64,000 nt of DNA from Paramarasmius palmivorus (GCA_037176845.1 JAYKXP010000089.1:124001-188000); one strand, 5' to 3'; shown: positions 22,886-34,900, counted from the stretch's first letter. Numbers and translations are program-made. Notes: generated by a model not told the origin, from the letters alone.

Positions 22886-23398
22886 GATACAAAGATCCAG
22901 CTTTTCTATTCAGCCTAAGACGGCTTGAGGTTTCAGCCTGCAGAAGGGAGGCAAATTTTTGATGTCGCAGGGTACTTGTCTAAATTTTCATGCTATCTAA
23001 CCACATGGTGCCCACAAAGTTATCCTACAATGCAAGCCAGACCCCGTCTGAGATGTTTGAGAGAACAGAATCATATTTACGGGGCTCTGTGTTTCCAACT
23101 AGCACAACAGGTGAGCTGACGTACAGGATAACCTTCAGATAACCGTCCGGAGTGACACACCAAAAGGGGCGGGTAGCTTCCAGATATGGGAGAGAAATTT
23201 GAAATAAGAGCAACAAGAACCTGAGAAATCGTTTAGAACGGGGTCCCGAGGCCTCTCTAGATCAGACAGTTTAGAACGACCTTGTCATTTCAAATCCGAT
23301 TATGTGCAGCGTGATGGGAGCCCTGCCGCGCTCGGCCGATCCTTCGGATGAGCTTATGTGCCAGAATTTTGTCTCATAATCCTTACGGGAAGTCATCC

Positions 23399-23401
23399 AC
23401 T
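23399..23401. repeat. Harbinger-like element target-site duplication, right (ACT)
   Basis: Matches 19125-19127. Confidence 0.6.
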
Positions 23402-23531
23402 GATGCGAACTGTTCTGCGGATCACTACCGGAGCTACGGCTCCCACGGGGATCTACGCACGGCAAACGAAAGTGGCTGTCGACTCGATAAACTTCTACGC
23501 GGACAAGTAGGGCACGGCGGGGCCCATAACC
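23402..23531 (-). other. Leader of the LTR element, part 2, with primer-binding position
   Basis: Third copy of the leader repeat (from GCGGATCACTACCGGAGC, 23417) and, against the LTR, the minus-strand sequence GGTTATGGGCCC in the place of the primer-binding site. Which tRNA would pair there I cannot tell. Confidence 0.5.
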
Positions 23532-23757
23532 TGTTGGAATATGGGAATTTAGAGGACAGGGATAAGAGGTAAAACTTGTTCTTGTTGTTCTTGTTTCCTG
23601 GTACTACTAACACTTTATATACCTACTGTAAAATATCTAGAATATTCTGTGTACTTTGGATGAATAATATCTAAGTAAGACGATAACTAAGAATCTGACT
23701 AAGTGGCTTAGTGAGCGCACGAAGAGTCGCTCGTAGTATAATCCTGAAAATTCAACA
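23532..23757 (-). repeat. Long terminal repeat (5' LTR in element orientation)
   Basis: 226 bp; 225 positions identical to 17648-17873. Confidence 0.85.
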
Positions 23758-23762
23758 GAGAG
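23758..23762. repeat. LTR element target-site duplication, right (GAGAG)
   Basis: Matches 17643-17647. Confidence 0.8.
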
Positions 23763-24050
23763 TAGGGGAAATATCACATACGTCCAAGTCTCCTTGGAAT
23801 CGATATCGCAGACGCGGCGGCAAGAGGAACAGGATTAGAGGAGCCGGTTGTAGATGGATGAAGTCCTTCTCGCAGAGTGTTCGAGCTTATCGGGGAAAGG
23901 GAGGTATTCGATGGGAAGCCGAATACGGGAGAGCATGATTGGGGAGTCAGAGGACAAAAGTCGCTGTGTGAAGAGAAGGAGCGATATAGTGGAATTTGGG
24001 GACCTGGTAGTTGCCAAGCGTGTCGGAGCGTTGTAATGACCTTGGATGAA
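23763..24050 (-). pseudogene. X relic of unit 2 (copy X3), 5' part
   Basis: Continues the relic split by the LTR element. The minus strand from the ATG at 23936-23934 reads MLSRIRLPIEYLPFPDKLEH then SARRTSSIYNRLL, the counterpart of MLSRILPIEYLPF in unit 1. The CRE-like promoter segment seen in other X copies is missing; the sequence passes directly into W-type DNA. Confidence 0.45.
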
Positions 24051-24079
24051 CTTGTATGAATGAAAAACGAGAATGGGTG

Positions 24080-24598
24080 ACTCAGAACTCTGGCGGTCGA
24101 ATGGTCTTCACTGTTTCCTTCAGCCTTGTAATATGAGCTTTGCCTGAAACTCCCTGCATGTCAGCGAGAATACATCGTTGGCTCTCATTTGAAGGAAAAG
24201 CCCAAACGAGAAACGTGTGGATACCTAAGTACTCTTTCGACAATTAATACCGCCTCTATTCGTCCCAGCCTTCCCCTTGATGCCATTTCCAACGAGTTCG
24301 GATCTAAGCTGTAGCTCTGTTGGGTACTCGTAGATTTGTGAGTGATTATGTTCGATCACCGACACGCCAGATAATACAAAGTGCCTGAAAATTATCCCTA
24401 TAGTCAGCACATACAAGATGTCATGAGAGCACGGCAACGCACCAAGTCTCGGTATCCATCAGCGTGCAGTCCTTTCCAGTATCTTTGCGGCCAGTGACGA
24501 ACCTCTACCAGGACAGAGATGTTTTGAGCTCAGTGACTATCGAAGCAATGTACAGTAAGAGACGGAACGTACCAATCCATACCAGGGTTCATTTTCAT
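24080..24598 (-). pseudogene. Decayed multi-exon gene, W family (unit 2)
   Basis: First exon 24598-24573 (MKMNPGMD plus two bases), donor GTACGT, then an intron with a CACTGAG region to about 24497; an exon to about 24451 (containing WKGLHADGYRDLV in one frame); and an exon from about 24386 containing SVIEHNHSQIYEYPTELQLR. The last peptide is also open in unit 3. Joining all exons in one frame meets a stop or forces an unusual acceptor, so I call it a relic. Product unknown. Confidence 0.45.
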
Positions 24599-24627
24599 GC
24601 GGTAGATGAGAGGAAAAAGGAAGGAAC

Positions 24628-24710
24628 GATGCTTGTCGTCGTGGTTCTGGATCAAGAAGCTGTCGGCATCGTTTCCCACGACGATAACGCTTCTTTTCAC
24701 ACCATCACGA
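24628..24710 (-). promoter_or_regulatory. Conserved ~80 bp box (copy 3, W type)
   Basis: Same block as 3007-3091; it begins 30 bases upstream of the minus-strand ATG at 24598. Confidence 0.45.
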
Positions 24711-24779
24711 CCAGCTCGCTTCCCTTGTCGGCTCTCTGTCAGTGTCTGGTGTTCCCTCCAACAAATACTCTTCTGAAAG

Positions 24780-25990
24780 GTCGTTTCAAACGGTAAAAGT
24801 AAAGGATGGCCACTCGGTATTATCTCAAATCAAGATACCTTCCAATCGGATGCTAGAAGCGACATGCCTATTGGCTCCAAACCACTCGAAAAGGCTTTGG
24901 CTATGGGTATGTACCCCTATAGAGGTCGCAGGTGCTCTTAAGCCATACGCCTGGAAAATTCGTCTCCGACACCGCACTTTCACTTGAAGAACCCTTCTTG
25001 TCATACCGGAGGTATTACAAGGTCTGTCTTCAAGTATATCGAGACCTGTCAAGATCGAGTTCTTCGTCTATGCATACCCAGATACACGCCATCTCCTAGT
25101 CGTTCCCGTTGCTCTGTATCTCTGGGCACTACATCATGATTACGGCCAGTTTCTCCTTCTTTAAAAACTTCGTGCTGCCTATTCAAAGGCACGTACTTTC
25201 CGCCAGTTTCGAATTTCTGACTACTTATGCCTTTCCCAGCCAAAACTCTGCGAGAGGCGCATAAACCCTCAATGTCCCGACTCGGACGTTTCGTTCTGCT
25301 TTTCATCTAGCCTGCTTGTTTTGATGATTTCTAAGAAGGTCGTATCAAGCCTTTCAGGTCGAAAAGGCAGCGAAATGTTGATCATTTGATTCGTTGTGGC
25401 TAAAGAGCGTACTTGAATTTTATATGATGCTATTGACTCTCGAACGATGTTTCTAGGGACGCGATAATTCGATGAGTACGCAATAAATCCAATTTCTTGG
25501 TGAAGCTGTGAGTGTTACCTCTTCAAAATCGTGTACCGCCCCGCAAGTCTCGACTTTCCGATGCATCTAAACCTCCTCAGTCATGATGAAGCGACCATAC
25601 TCCGAGAAACGAATAACTTGACAACTCAAGGTGGCCCGCAACCTGTGGTTTGTCCAGTGTTCGTTGCCGTCGCTTCTGGACAGCTCTTAGCCCGCATTTT
25701 ACGACGCAAAGGGGGCGAAACACCCAGTTTCTATTGGGTCTACAGATCCCAATCTCGTACCTGCCCCGCCCAGATATCTTGATTTGTTGCGCGTGAGCGA
25801 AATCTCCAACGTCGAAGAAATACATCGAGGACCAAAATGTCAGGGTTCTATTCCATAGGGAGTTATGCGAATAACTACTACATGAGTAATCTTTCATCAG
25901 GGAAAGGCACGAGCAAACGGCCGTACGTTAGGCTCTGGCGCCTAATCTACGCGAGTCAATTGGTGTATGGATCAAAGGGTAAGCACAGAA
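24780..25990 (-). pseudogene. Unassigned repeated relic region (unit 2)
   Basis: Counterpart of 3120-4420 and 41.5-42.2 kb. The shared TTTTCGACCTGAAA block and a GTACGCTCTTTAG donor region on minus are visible near 25.36-25.41 kb. No open frame of note. Confidence 0.3.
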
Positions 25991-26029
25991 AGCGATATGG
26001 GCAAGATGTGTCGCGCGACTAGTCCAATG

Positions 26030-29000
26030 ACAATCTAGGATATGGAACAACTTCCAAACGGTCAAGCCAATATGGTAGGAGGGGGTTAGGTAGATACCAC
26101 GTACGTCTTTCGCTACTCTTAATCGTGAATATCTGAGAATACTGCAATAAGTATAGTAGCTAGCCCAGACCAGACAAATACACACCTCGGAGCATCGGGA
26201 AAGATGTCCCGTTCATGTTAGTTTACCAGCGTTATACTCATTTTTGACACCTTATAAAATCGCAAGACATTATGTTAAACGCTGGACGACCATGTGAACA
26301 ATGAAACCTTACCTGAGTTTCAAACGCGTTCGAGATTCGACGAGCTCACGCCACAAAGAATTTCTGGGCATGTTGACTGGAACAATGCAAAATGCGTAGT
26401 GTTTCGGGTATAGAGGAATATTACACCTGCTCAGAAGGACGTCAGCGAGCGCAGCACTTCGAGCTCGTAGGTAGCGACCGTGATATATTCTAGCTTTGAT
26501 CAATGTGCGTTAGCGTGTGGGACTTACGAAGATCCATACTATGGGAGCCATGTTGTCGATACTGATAGCATGGTAATGTCACATGTGCATTCAGATAAAC
26601 GAAGAGTAATTAGACAATCGCGTTCTATCGAGTACTGAAAGTCCTTTCGTGTAAGCGAGACTAGGACTGAGTAAAACCGAAGCCGAAAGGCTAGCACACT
26701 CCGAGTGGCACAGTCGTCACCCGAAGATCATTTCCGCATAGAAAGGACAGAGAACAAGTTCGATCACCTTCCAGCGCCATCTCATCGTGAGTTCGTCATT
26801 CCTGAGCCAGACGAAAGAGAATGTACAGCAGACAATCGAACGACCGAGATTAAGAAAGCTCGGTCTCCAGAGAAGATAATCTTTCATGGACAACCGCAAA
26901 TTTGAGCGATATAAAAAGAGTCCCTCACGTACGTGGTTCTTGAAGCACGGATAAGGTCTATCGACGAGCCTAAGTAATCGGGATTCGCTGACGACTGTAC
27001 GCCATCGCAGGAGTATAGAACACTGAAAGAAAACATCGTACATCGTACCTAACGTTACCAATAGACGTATCTCTGACCGTAAGAGAGAGATATATGGCGG
27101 CATATTCTCGAAGGGGTCTTCGTGTAGCGTATCCGGGAGGTTGCGATTCGTAGCGCTCGCGAGATGACTGACGTCTGTGTAGCTTCCATCAAAGTCCCAA
27201 GGTATCAAAGAACTGAAAAGACGCGTTAGAACCTGGATTACATATGTGAAATCGAGCCATACCTGGCGCACGATACTATTTGGAGATCACCACCACGTAG
27301 CCTGGAGATAATCGATACAGGTTAGATGATGAAAATAGCCATGAAAGAGTACGACATACCTGGCGCGTATGACGAAAAGGCTGTGTGATTCAATCAATGT
27401 GTGCCCTTCGCTAGCATGAGCCTCGAGATACGCTAGTTAAGGGTTTGAAACGTACATTGGAGGTGTCAGCAAAAGATCTGAGGCATAGTTTTTGAGCAAG
27501 CATATTACACGAGGAATGTGGCGACGACGTACCTAGCTTCATAACAGAGAGAGGCAGTCAGCTCCTTCGTACTTGGACCACTGACAGTCACACATCGAGC
27601 TGGGTAGGGAACAGGAATTTGCGTGAGATCAACGACAAGGTAAGTATCACGATCTGAAGAACAAGGAAGTTATCACATACCCTCAACTTGAGCATAAGAG
27701 CTTGGCCACCAACAGAAAGGTAGCAGGCTAATCTTTGTATTGACACTGGCTGAATGCCGAGTCTTCAAGATGGGCTCTTCAACAGGTTAACAAGGGAACG
27801 ATGTGACGTCTAGAAGAGACCATGTTAACAAAGTTACAGCATACGATGCGTAAATGGAAACATACCTACAGCAACGCATATCCCAACTTAAAACATCTTG
27901 GAAGCCGGTACAGGGCACGCCGTCTTCGTAGATCCCGGTTCCGAGGATGAAGGTGAGTGTTGCCTGTGAGCGCATAGACATGGCGTGATTGGAAGTGGCT
28001 TTGGAAACGGGTGTTCTAGGATTCATGTCGACGTTCGATCAACTTCGCAGAAGGTAATCTAAACGTAATAGGGTATGGCTATCAGTGTATGTCGGTCAGC
28101 ATGACACCTGGTCACTCACCTCGGCATGGCTACATGAATACACCGTCATCTTCGAGAAGTGAAAGCAAAAGACATTGTCAGAGGCTTGGTCTTGATCTTG
28201 AAGCCTAGAGGTACGAGAACGTCAGCTCCAGTAGGAAGCAACAAGGAAACAATACAAAGAGTGGGATTTGGGATCGGAATCAAAAGGCAGGGAAGGGAGC
28301 CGGACCCAGTGTAGACAGTGAGCGGTGTTATTCAGCACGATGAGATACCAATGCCGCGATAATATGAGCGTAAAGGCAGAACGACGAACAATAATGAATG
28401 GTCCGAACTAGATTCCAGGAACTTGCCCGGCGATATCTTCTAGCCCGACGTTACACTCGGCCTTGCAGGATACTGTGTACAGGGAATGGGGGACGGGGAA
28501 GGTGTACCTTGCTTCGTATAAAGAGCCTGAAGGGAGGATGAGTTAGTGTCGAACTATATGGGGTACGAGAAAAGGTGTCAATGTGATAGATAGATAGAGG
28601 ATAATGGGGTGGACAACGGAAGGGAAAGAAGAGAAACGTATCCAAAAGGCCTCAAACATCCGCGCCAGAACCTTTCTATACTCCTGATCGCGTCTAACCA
28701 AAACCGTCCGAATGCTAGCTTGTCTTGACGTGTTCATTGTCGATAGTTCACCTGCGAGAGGAATGAGCCCAAAGGAAGGAAGGAGAAAGGCAGCGCGAGA
28801 TACGAACCACTAGCAGCGCTCAACCTGTTACCGGCACTCGAAGGAATGGTCGCTGCATCGAGAAGAGCGCGTTCGAAGAGCTGGCTAGCGGCTGTGTTGT
28901 TGTAGGCCGGACACCCGCTTCGCAAGGACTCTGTGTTTGCCAAGGAAGAGGGGAAGGAGGAGGTACCGCATGGCAGAAGGGATTTGGAGAATAGTTTGGA

Positions 29001-29200
29001 GACTTTGGAGGATGTAGACCACATTGTAGGCTTTTGGATAGAGGAGCATAATGCTCGTGTTGACGTTGAAGTAAATCCAGCGGGAGGCGCCGAGGGGAAT
29101 TGACGTGGGATATTGGTATTGGTACCTGATGCTGAGACTACACAGATGTCTCTGTAGTCGTGTAGTCGTCGGATAACCCAGAGAGAGAGCGAATGAAAAA
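26030..29200 (-). pseudogene. Decayed multi-exon gene, X family (unit 2, copy X4)
   Basis: The 5' coding piece at about 29090-28930 reads YPKAYNVVYILQSLQTILQI then MRYLLLPLF, after which a frameshift moves the homologous residues (NNTAASQLFERALLDAATIP) to another frame. The next exon (about 28737-28640) holds MNTSRQASIRTVLVRRDQEY and RKVLARMFEAFW; its donor has decayed to ATACG. Further on, at about 27291-27257, the exon matching YVVVIAEWYHAP of unit 1 has an in-frame stop (YVVVISK*YRAP), and a long piece from about 27217 reads SLIPWDFDGSYTDVSHLASA and MPPYISLLRSEIRL. An intron of 58 nt with CTAAC branch and CTCCAG acceptor is well preserved at about 27347-27290. No recognised family. Confidence 0.5.
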
Positions 29201-29209
29201 GCAAGGAAC

Positions 29210-29255
29210 GAAGGAAAAAAAAGTTCCGGTGATGTCACCGTTCCTGACATGCACT
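29210..29255 (-). promoter_or_regulatory. Candidate promoter of X4
   Basis: Minus strand GGTGACATCACCGGAAC then a T-run; the CRE-like core has one change (TGACATCA). Position matches 6745-6800 and 45350-45400. Confidence 0.35.
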
Positions 29256-29439
29256 GCCTCAGTACCTACCGGCGCTTTTTTGCCGCTAGCACAAAAGGTG
29301 ATCCGGAAACGTTGACTTTGTATTCACGACATCCAGCACGAAAAGCACCACCGTCTCTCAACTACACCAACGCCATTACAACACTGCCCATACTCTGATA
29401 TCGAAGCAAATCAGCTATCAGCTCCGCGACACCACAGGC

Positions 29440-30310
29440 TCGATCTAACGCGTACCGTACGCCTTATGACTACTAGTGCTGTGTTATACTTCCTAGCCTA
29501 ATCTTTCCGTCCAGCCTACTACACAAATATGCCCTATCCCTCATACACCGCAGATTTTTGAACACCTTCAGCATGTTGTTAGTATCAAGACGCAAAAAAC
29601 GCGAAAGAGATATTACCTGATATCTTTGTCCCTTCGTGTATTTACTCCTGCCTACGGCGTTCTGTCGAACTATTGCCCAATGAAGGTTTAGTGTCCCAGC
29701 TTAATGCTGCACTTGAACTCGCTGATGTTTTGCTTCTAACTTGCAGCTTGCCCCTGGAATATTGACCAGACTTGCCTGCGAGATCTGGTGTTAGCCGTCG
29801 TTTGACGGAGAACTCAGAATCAAGATCGTACATGGGGTTTCGAAGGAGTTCCCAGTTCTTGTCTCATCTCGTTCGGCCTAACACTATCGAACCCTCTTGT
29901 CCAGACCACCTGCATGCTCCTCTCGACGGGAGCTACTCCTCGAAGATCCGGGTGCATGGTATACAGGCGGACATGAAGGATTGGAAGACCCTGACGTATA
30001 GAGCACCTGACAACCGACCTGGTTAGCACTACGACAACAAAGACGAAGAAAAAAGACATGATGTGGCGACCCACCGAGTTGCAACCCCCGCATTCGACTT
30101 CCCTCTTCAGGTAGCTATAGCTTCCTTTCCTTTCAGCCCATGCAACCCCATAAAAGATTCCCCTCGAGTCCCGGCGTTGGCGTAGCTGGAAAATCGAACA
30201 ATGGCTAAAGAAAGACGTGCTCAACGGTGGACGAAGCAGGGATCCTGAAAGTAGCAACGCACCATTAAAAACTGAGATCGATTTACATGGTCATGAGAGA
30301 AAAGGCAAAG
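29440..30310 (-). pseudogene. Decayed Y-family gene (unit 2)
   Basis: Minus-strand pieces: RRDSRGIFYGVAWAERKGSY (about 30170-30110), an intron from the GTCGCC/GTGCGT region to a GTGCTAACCAG acceptor (about 30080-30020), then VERSMQVVWTRGFDSVRPNE (about 29920-29860). The start region differs from unit 1 (ATGACCATGTAA), so the start is lost or shifted. Confidence 0.4.
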
Positions 30311-30330
30311 AAGACGTCGATGAGACAAAA

Positions 30331-30408
30331 GATGCTCGTGGTCGTGGTGCAAAAAGGTGTCATCGTCGTTTCCCACGACGTCAACGCTTCTTTTGTCACC
30401 ACCACGAC
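30331..30408 (-). promoter_or_regulatory. Conserved ~80 bp box (copy 4, Y type)
   Basis: Core CGTCGTTTCCCACGACGT and CGCTTCTTTTGTCACC, as in the other copies. Confidence 0.4.
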
Positions 30409-30479
30409 GTCGGCTCCGAGTCCATTTCGGCTATTTCATTTACCTCTCAGTTCCACATCTTCTTTGCTTCGACCATTAT

Positions 30480-33400
30480 CTCTTCCGAGGTCGAGCTTGG
30501 TTCATCCGAATCGATAGGTCCAGTCACGATTCGTCTGGGGTTTCAGCTTCAAGCTGCCCATGAAAACTATGGAATTCCAGCAGGGTTAACTTAGTCCCTG
30601 ATTCGGAATTGCTCTTTCTAGTGAACGTTTGTCTCAATTAGAAGGACATGGATAGCTGGATCTCTTCAAGCTTACTCCTGGGAGCAGTCGCGCTATCTTT
30701 CGAATTATCATTCAATATTGGATCAATGTCATTACAAGGCTTGCCTCCGTGCTCATCACAAGCTTCTTAGATTATTTGGAGGAGGCTGAACGGAGTTTCT
30801 CGCCACAAGTTGACATCAAATCTGTGAGTTCTAACTGCGTATGCGGAAATTCGGTCAAACGCTACCATGCATAGTTCCTGTGTTTTTGGATCTTCCAACA
30901 AGGTGATTTCTCTACGGGACAAGACCAATTCTCAAGGGTCAGTAACTACAAGTGGAGCATTCGATGTCAATATGCTGCTAGCTTTAGAATCTGGCGTAAG
31001 AACGACAAGGGATTCTCATGATTCTCTGGGGCAATGTCAAAGATGACATTATCCCATGGTTGCATGAGATTTGACGTTTACATCGAGTTCCGCACGAATA
31101 CACCCTTCACGATCCCATGTAGTACTCCATGATACTCGATCACAATATCGATGACTTTGGCTTGAGCTCCGCAAGCTTGGGCAGTGACGCGGTGGCAAGC
31201 AAGGCTCAAGAAATGGTTTAACCTAAGTTGCATCGACATAAGATCATTGAGAATGGCTGCGTTATAGTACTTACCTGGAATATCAAAATCTATCGGACAT
31301 CAAACCTCGACTATTGCCTTCAAGGAATACTTTAGATGTCGTACAAGCCATTCGCGCGCGTTCGGATTTACAAGTATATACTATCAGGATTTTAGACATC
31401 TCTTTGGGTTTCGTTTACTTATACGCCTTCGCAAACCTTTCTCCTGTGTCTCTGGTTCCGTTCTCATATCAAGACATGTAATGTGGACATCTTTACTCGC
31501 TATCACGACCGGGGGTGTATCGGAGAAGAAGCCTAAACGTATCTGAAATGCGACGTGTAGCTTGGGAATAGCCAAACTTCTCTAAAGGACGTGACCTGTA
31601 CGAGAAGGGCAGGAAGATCACCGCAACATCCGTCAACGGCGAACGCAACGCCCATGAAGACGAATTACTAACGTTCGACATTGCCCCGTGTTGATAAACG
31701 GACTCATCGCTGGAAGTCGAAATAGCTCTCACATTCAATCTTTGTTAACACGACTCCAATATATAGATTTATGGGTACGTACTACAAGATTCGCCGACAA
31801 GGGCAGACAAGGGCGAGACGGGATCTTGGCAGGATTGGAATGTGGTGCAGTATTGCATACATAGAACTGTGCTTGGAACATGCGTAAGTGTGGACTTTTG
31901 TGGTATCTGTGTAGATGACAAGATAAAAAAGGTACGGCGCTTCGATTCGCGAGTCTGGTACCTGGAGAGCTGAGCCTCCGTCAGCTGTATATGTATTCTA
32001 GACGGCAACTTGTACTAGGTGAATGAACGGCAGTCAAGCTTGAAGTCCCTCTAAAACAGATAGTAGAAGGGGACTTGAATCATGGTGGTATCGTATGTAC
32101 CTTGGGTGTCCACTCAGAGCTACGTAGCCGAAAGAGAGTGAAAGGCATTAAATCGGATGAAGGGCGTTGAACAGCAAGAGCCTACAGTATCAATTTGAAA
32201 GCACAAGGGATGTACCAAAGGCTACTCACCAGAGCCGGGACGCAGCAACACCAGTCATGATTTGACGGACACTTATACACCCTTGGACCATCGTCATTTC
32301 GATGTGGAAAAAGGGATCATTTGATCGCTGTAACGTGCTTATATGGTGATCAGCTATATACCAAGAGGGTTCCAGCGGGGAAGCTGCTCACCACACTTCC
32401 AGACATCTCGATAAGCGTCTCTCGTTGAAAGCCTGAGCTTCCGAAAGAACTTCCTGTTGAGATAGCACAGGTTTATTCTGGGATGTCGACAATCTAAGCG
32501 TAACATTCAATAGCGCAAGCCCCAAACAGCCTCGGAATGACCTTGCATTCAGCTAGTCAAATAGCCCGAGTGAGAATCGCAGAAAGCGATCCACTTCGAC
32601 AAAGGAAGATGCGGACGTCCACATTGAGGTACTTGTATTCTCGCTGATAGATAATCGACAATATGACCCATCTCGTATTGAACCCTTCATACTCGATCAT
32701 CAACGCTAGGATCTTCGAAGGTGAGTACAGGGATCGGAAGTGTAAAAGGGATATCACCTACAGGCTACTTATTAGTCCCAAAAAAGGTTCGTATTGGACA
32801 ATATCCGAATGGTAAAACATCCATCCACAACGATACTACTGGATCTCCAACAATCCAATCCGATCCTTGGAAGCGTCGTAATGACACGCGAACGAACGAA
32901 ACATGGCTATCTTTCACGACCCACTTAATCATTGACAATGTATATCCCAGGAACGAAGCGACCTGGCAAACAATTGCAGAGCAGCCATATCATGGATCCG
33001 GAAAAACCAGCACGAACCCAACGGTGGCGTGAACCAATCTGCTAATGCCGAAAATGACAGGCGCCCCGACACCAGTCACTTTCATTCCAAGAGCCATAGC
33101 AACTTCGGGGTTGCGAATTGTCTTCGGAAAGTACGACAAAAGGGAATCCTAGGTCAGCGGTATCATCGTCAGATATACAAGACAAGAAGACACTTAGATA
33201 CTCACCTTGATCGTGCAGACACTTCTATCCATAATCTCGGACGGAAAGAATGCCTAGCTTTTGTTGATACCCACGTAATTAATTGGGTGTTTGAAGACCT
33301 AAGCAAACAGAGTTAGCTCGACGAAGGATGAAAGAGTGAAACAAGAAACGGGGGAAATAGAACGACTGCCCTGATAAAGAAAGTTCCGTTCTTAGAAGTC

Positions 33401-33800
33401 TGAATGAGAAATACATACGAGGGATAAACCATAGACCGAATTATTGCAAAGGAACCTTGAAAGCCATAAACGGAGCCGAGCTTTGCATAGCGACTCCCTC
33501 ACTCTGGCTTGAGGTGTATGTCATGTACCGTGATTCGGGAAAGCATATTGGACCTGCAAAACATGATGAATTGGTCCTCTTTTTCTGAAGTCAAAGCAGG
33601 AAGAGATGAATGGGTTGGAATGGCTAGATATCACGGTCAAGAAGATGTAGCGGCCTGGGAGAAGGAAAAAGGTACGAGAAACAAGTGTGCAGAGAGTATA
33701 GGCACCATTGCAGCCTGTATACCTTCATCGTATGAGCACCAGCATGAGGCGTCTGCAAGAAAGACCATGAGAATAAGATTGTGAAAGGTACGAGAGAAAG
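30480..33800 (-). pseudogene. Decayed Z region (unit 2)
   Basis: Counterpart of 8010-11330, with the 3' exon SGTKLTLLEFHSFHGQLEAE followed by a stop and with short deletions in the middle. Sections such as 32.94-33.30 kb remain nearly identical to 10.69-11.07 kb, while others have lost tens of bases. Confidence 0.4.
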
Positions 33801-34900
33801 AACTTACGAGTGAGCACGATAACACTGCGTAGGCGTGTTAGGGAGCCGCCTAATACGACTGCGACGGAGTAAATATTGTGGAAATTTTGTCCTGTTGATT
33901 TTCTGGGTCGTTATTCATTGTCGAGTGAGAATCGACAGAAAAGAAATGCACCTTGATTTGTTCGATTCGATCAAACCCATGACTGGTACCTCTCCAGGGT
34001 CAGCCTCCGATGTATCCAATCGAAGAGGAGTCGCATGCCTTTATGATATCCTTTACTCCAATTAGGCTCATCCAACAATGACAACAGAGGGCTCACTCAG
34101 TCCTTTCGAATGATCATGTCACCTAAGACCTTGCTGAATCTTATCGACGATCATTCCCTTCTTGGCGCTCTCAACGCGACCACTCATCCCTCGTCTCACA
34201 AAATCCTAGCTCTCTATAGCCTTCCGAGACCTTTTACCCTGACTAACTGTTACTACTACACAACTACTACGCCATACATTTTGCAAACAATGCTGGAAGA
34301 TCAATGACGAAATCGGTATGAATGCTCATTGCAGATTGGCACTTGACAACCTGAAAGGCGGAGAGCGTGTGACGGAATGTGAAGTGCTGGAGGTGGGAGG
34401 TGGATATAGGTGGAATAGGTGTATTTACTCTTGGGATGACAATCGCGTCCTTTAGTGGTGCCGAGGCGTCTGAGCGTTGGGTGAATTGAGCAGTGTTAGC
34501 GGTCAACTGACTTCGAATGATGTTGCATTTTGAGTAGTGCCTTGTATTGGTAGCTCTATATGCCCAATTTGTTGTGGTCGCGTTGTTTTTGCGGAGAGGG
34601 AGTCAGAGAGAAATCAATGGAAAAAGGAAGCGCTCAGACCTCGGTTAAATCGGATTTGACGGACGTATATCGCGGACACAGCCACGACGCATGGTTGTCA
34701 CGGGTTCATCACGGGCTTCGCGGGATCTGATCCCCTCAAACTCCTCATAGTTCACCATCCCTTCTATAGCTATATTCTGCTTCTTTGACACGCCTTTGCG
34801 ATGACAATGCTGTCCTACCTGTCAAAGTAGACGCCGGCATGTACAGCATGTCCTTCATGGATAAAGGACGCAGAATCATGGCTCCCATCCTCACCCTTCC
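33801..34900. other. Upstream region of the second membrane-protein gene
   Basis: No gene seen. Contains the empty site of the 1.4 kb Mutator-like element (about 33810-33840) and the conserved pre-ATG segment CCTTCATGGATAAAGGACGC. Confidence 0.4.

Larger units (their letters stand above)
19128..23398. mobile_element. PIF/Harbinger-like DNA transposon, complete (4271 bp)
   Basis: Perfect 17 bp terminal inverted repeats (GGATGACTTCCCGTAAG at 19128-19144 and its complement at 23382-23398), with similar but imperfect sequence beyond. A 3 bp duplication ACT flanks it; three-base duplications are normal for this superfamily, though TWA is the usual target. Inside lie two convergent genes, the DDE transposase on plus and a Myb/DUF6818-like protein on minus, the classical two-gene layout of Harbinger elements. 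Both genes appear open, so the element could be active. It sits inside the leader of the younger-looking LTR element and therefore arrived after it. Confidence 0.85.
17648..23757 (-). mobile_element. Gag-only Copia-type LTR retroelement carrying a nested Harbinger
   Basis: 226 bp direct repeats at both ends start TGTTG and end CAACA, with a perfect 5 bp duplication outside. Orientation is minus: the right LTR is the 5' LTR. Next to it the minus strand reads GGTTATGGGCCC, in the primer-binding position, and a purine tract GAGGGGGAG abuts the other LTR at 17874-17882. Without the nested transposon the element is about 1.84 kb. The only coding sequence is gag; no protease, integrase or reverse transcriptase is present, as in the TR-GAG type of non-autonomous elements. 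One mismatch between the LTRs (A/G) indicates a very recent insertion. Confidence 0.85.
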
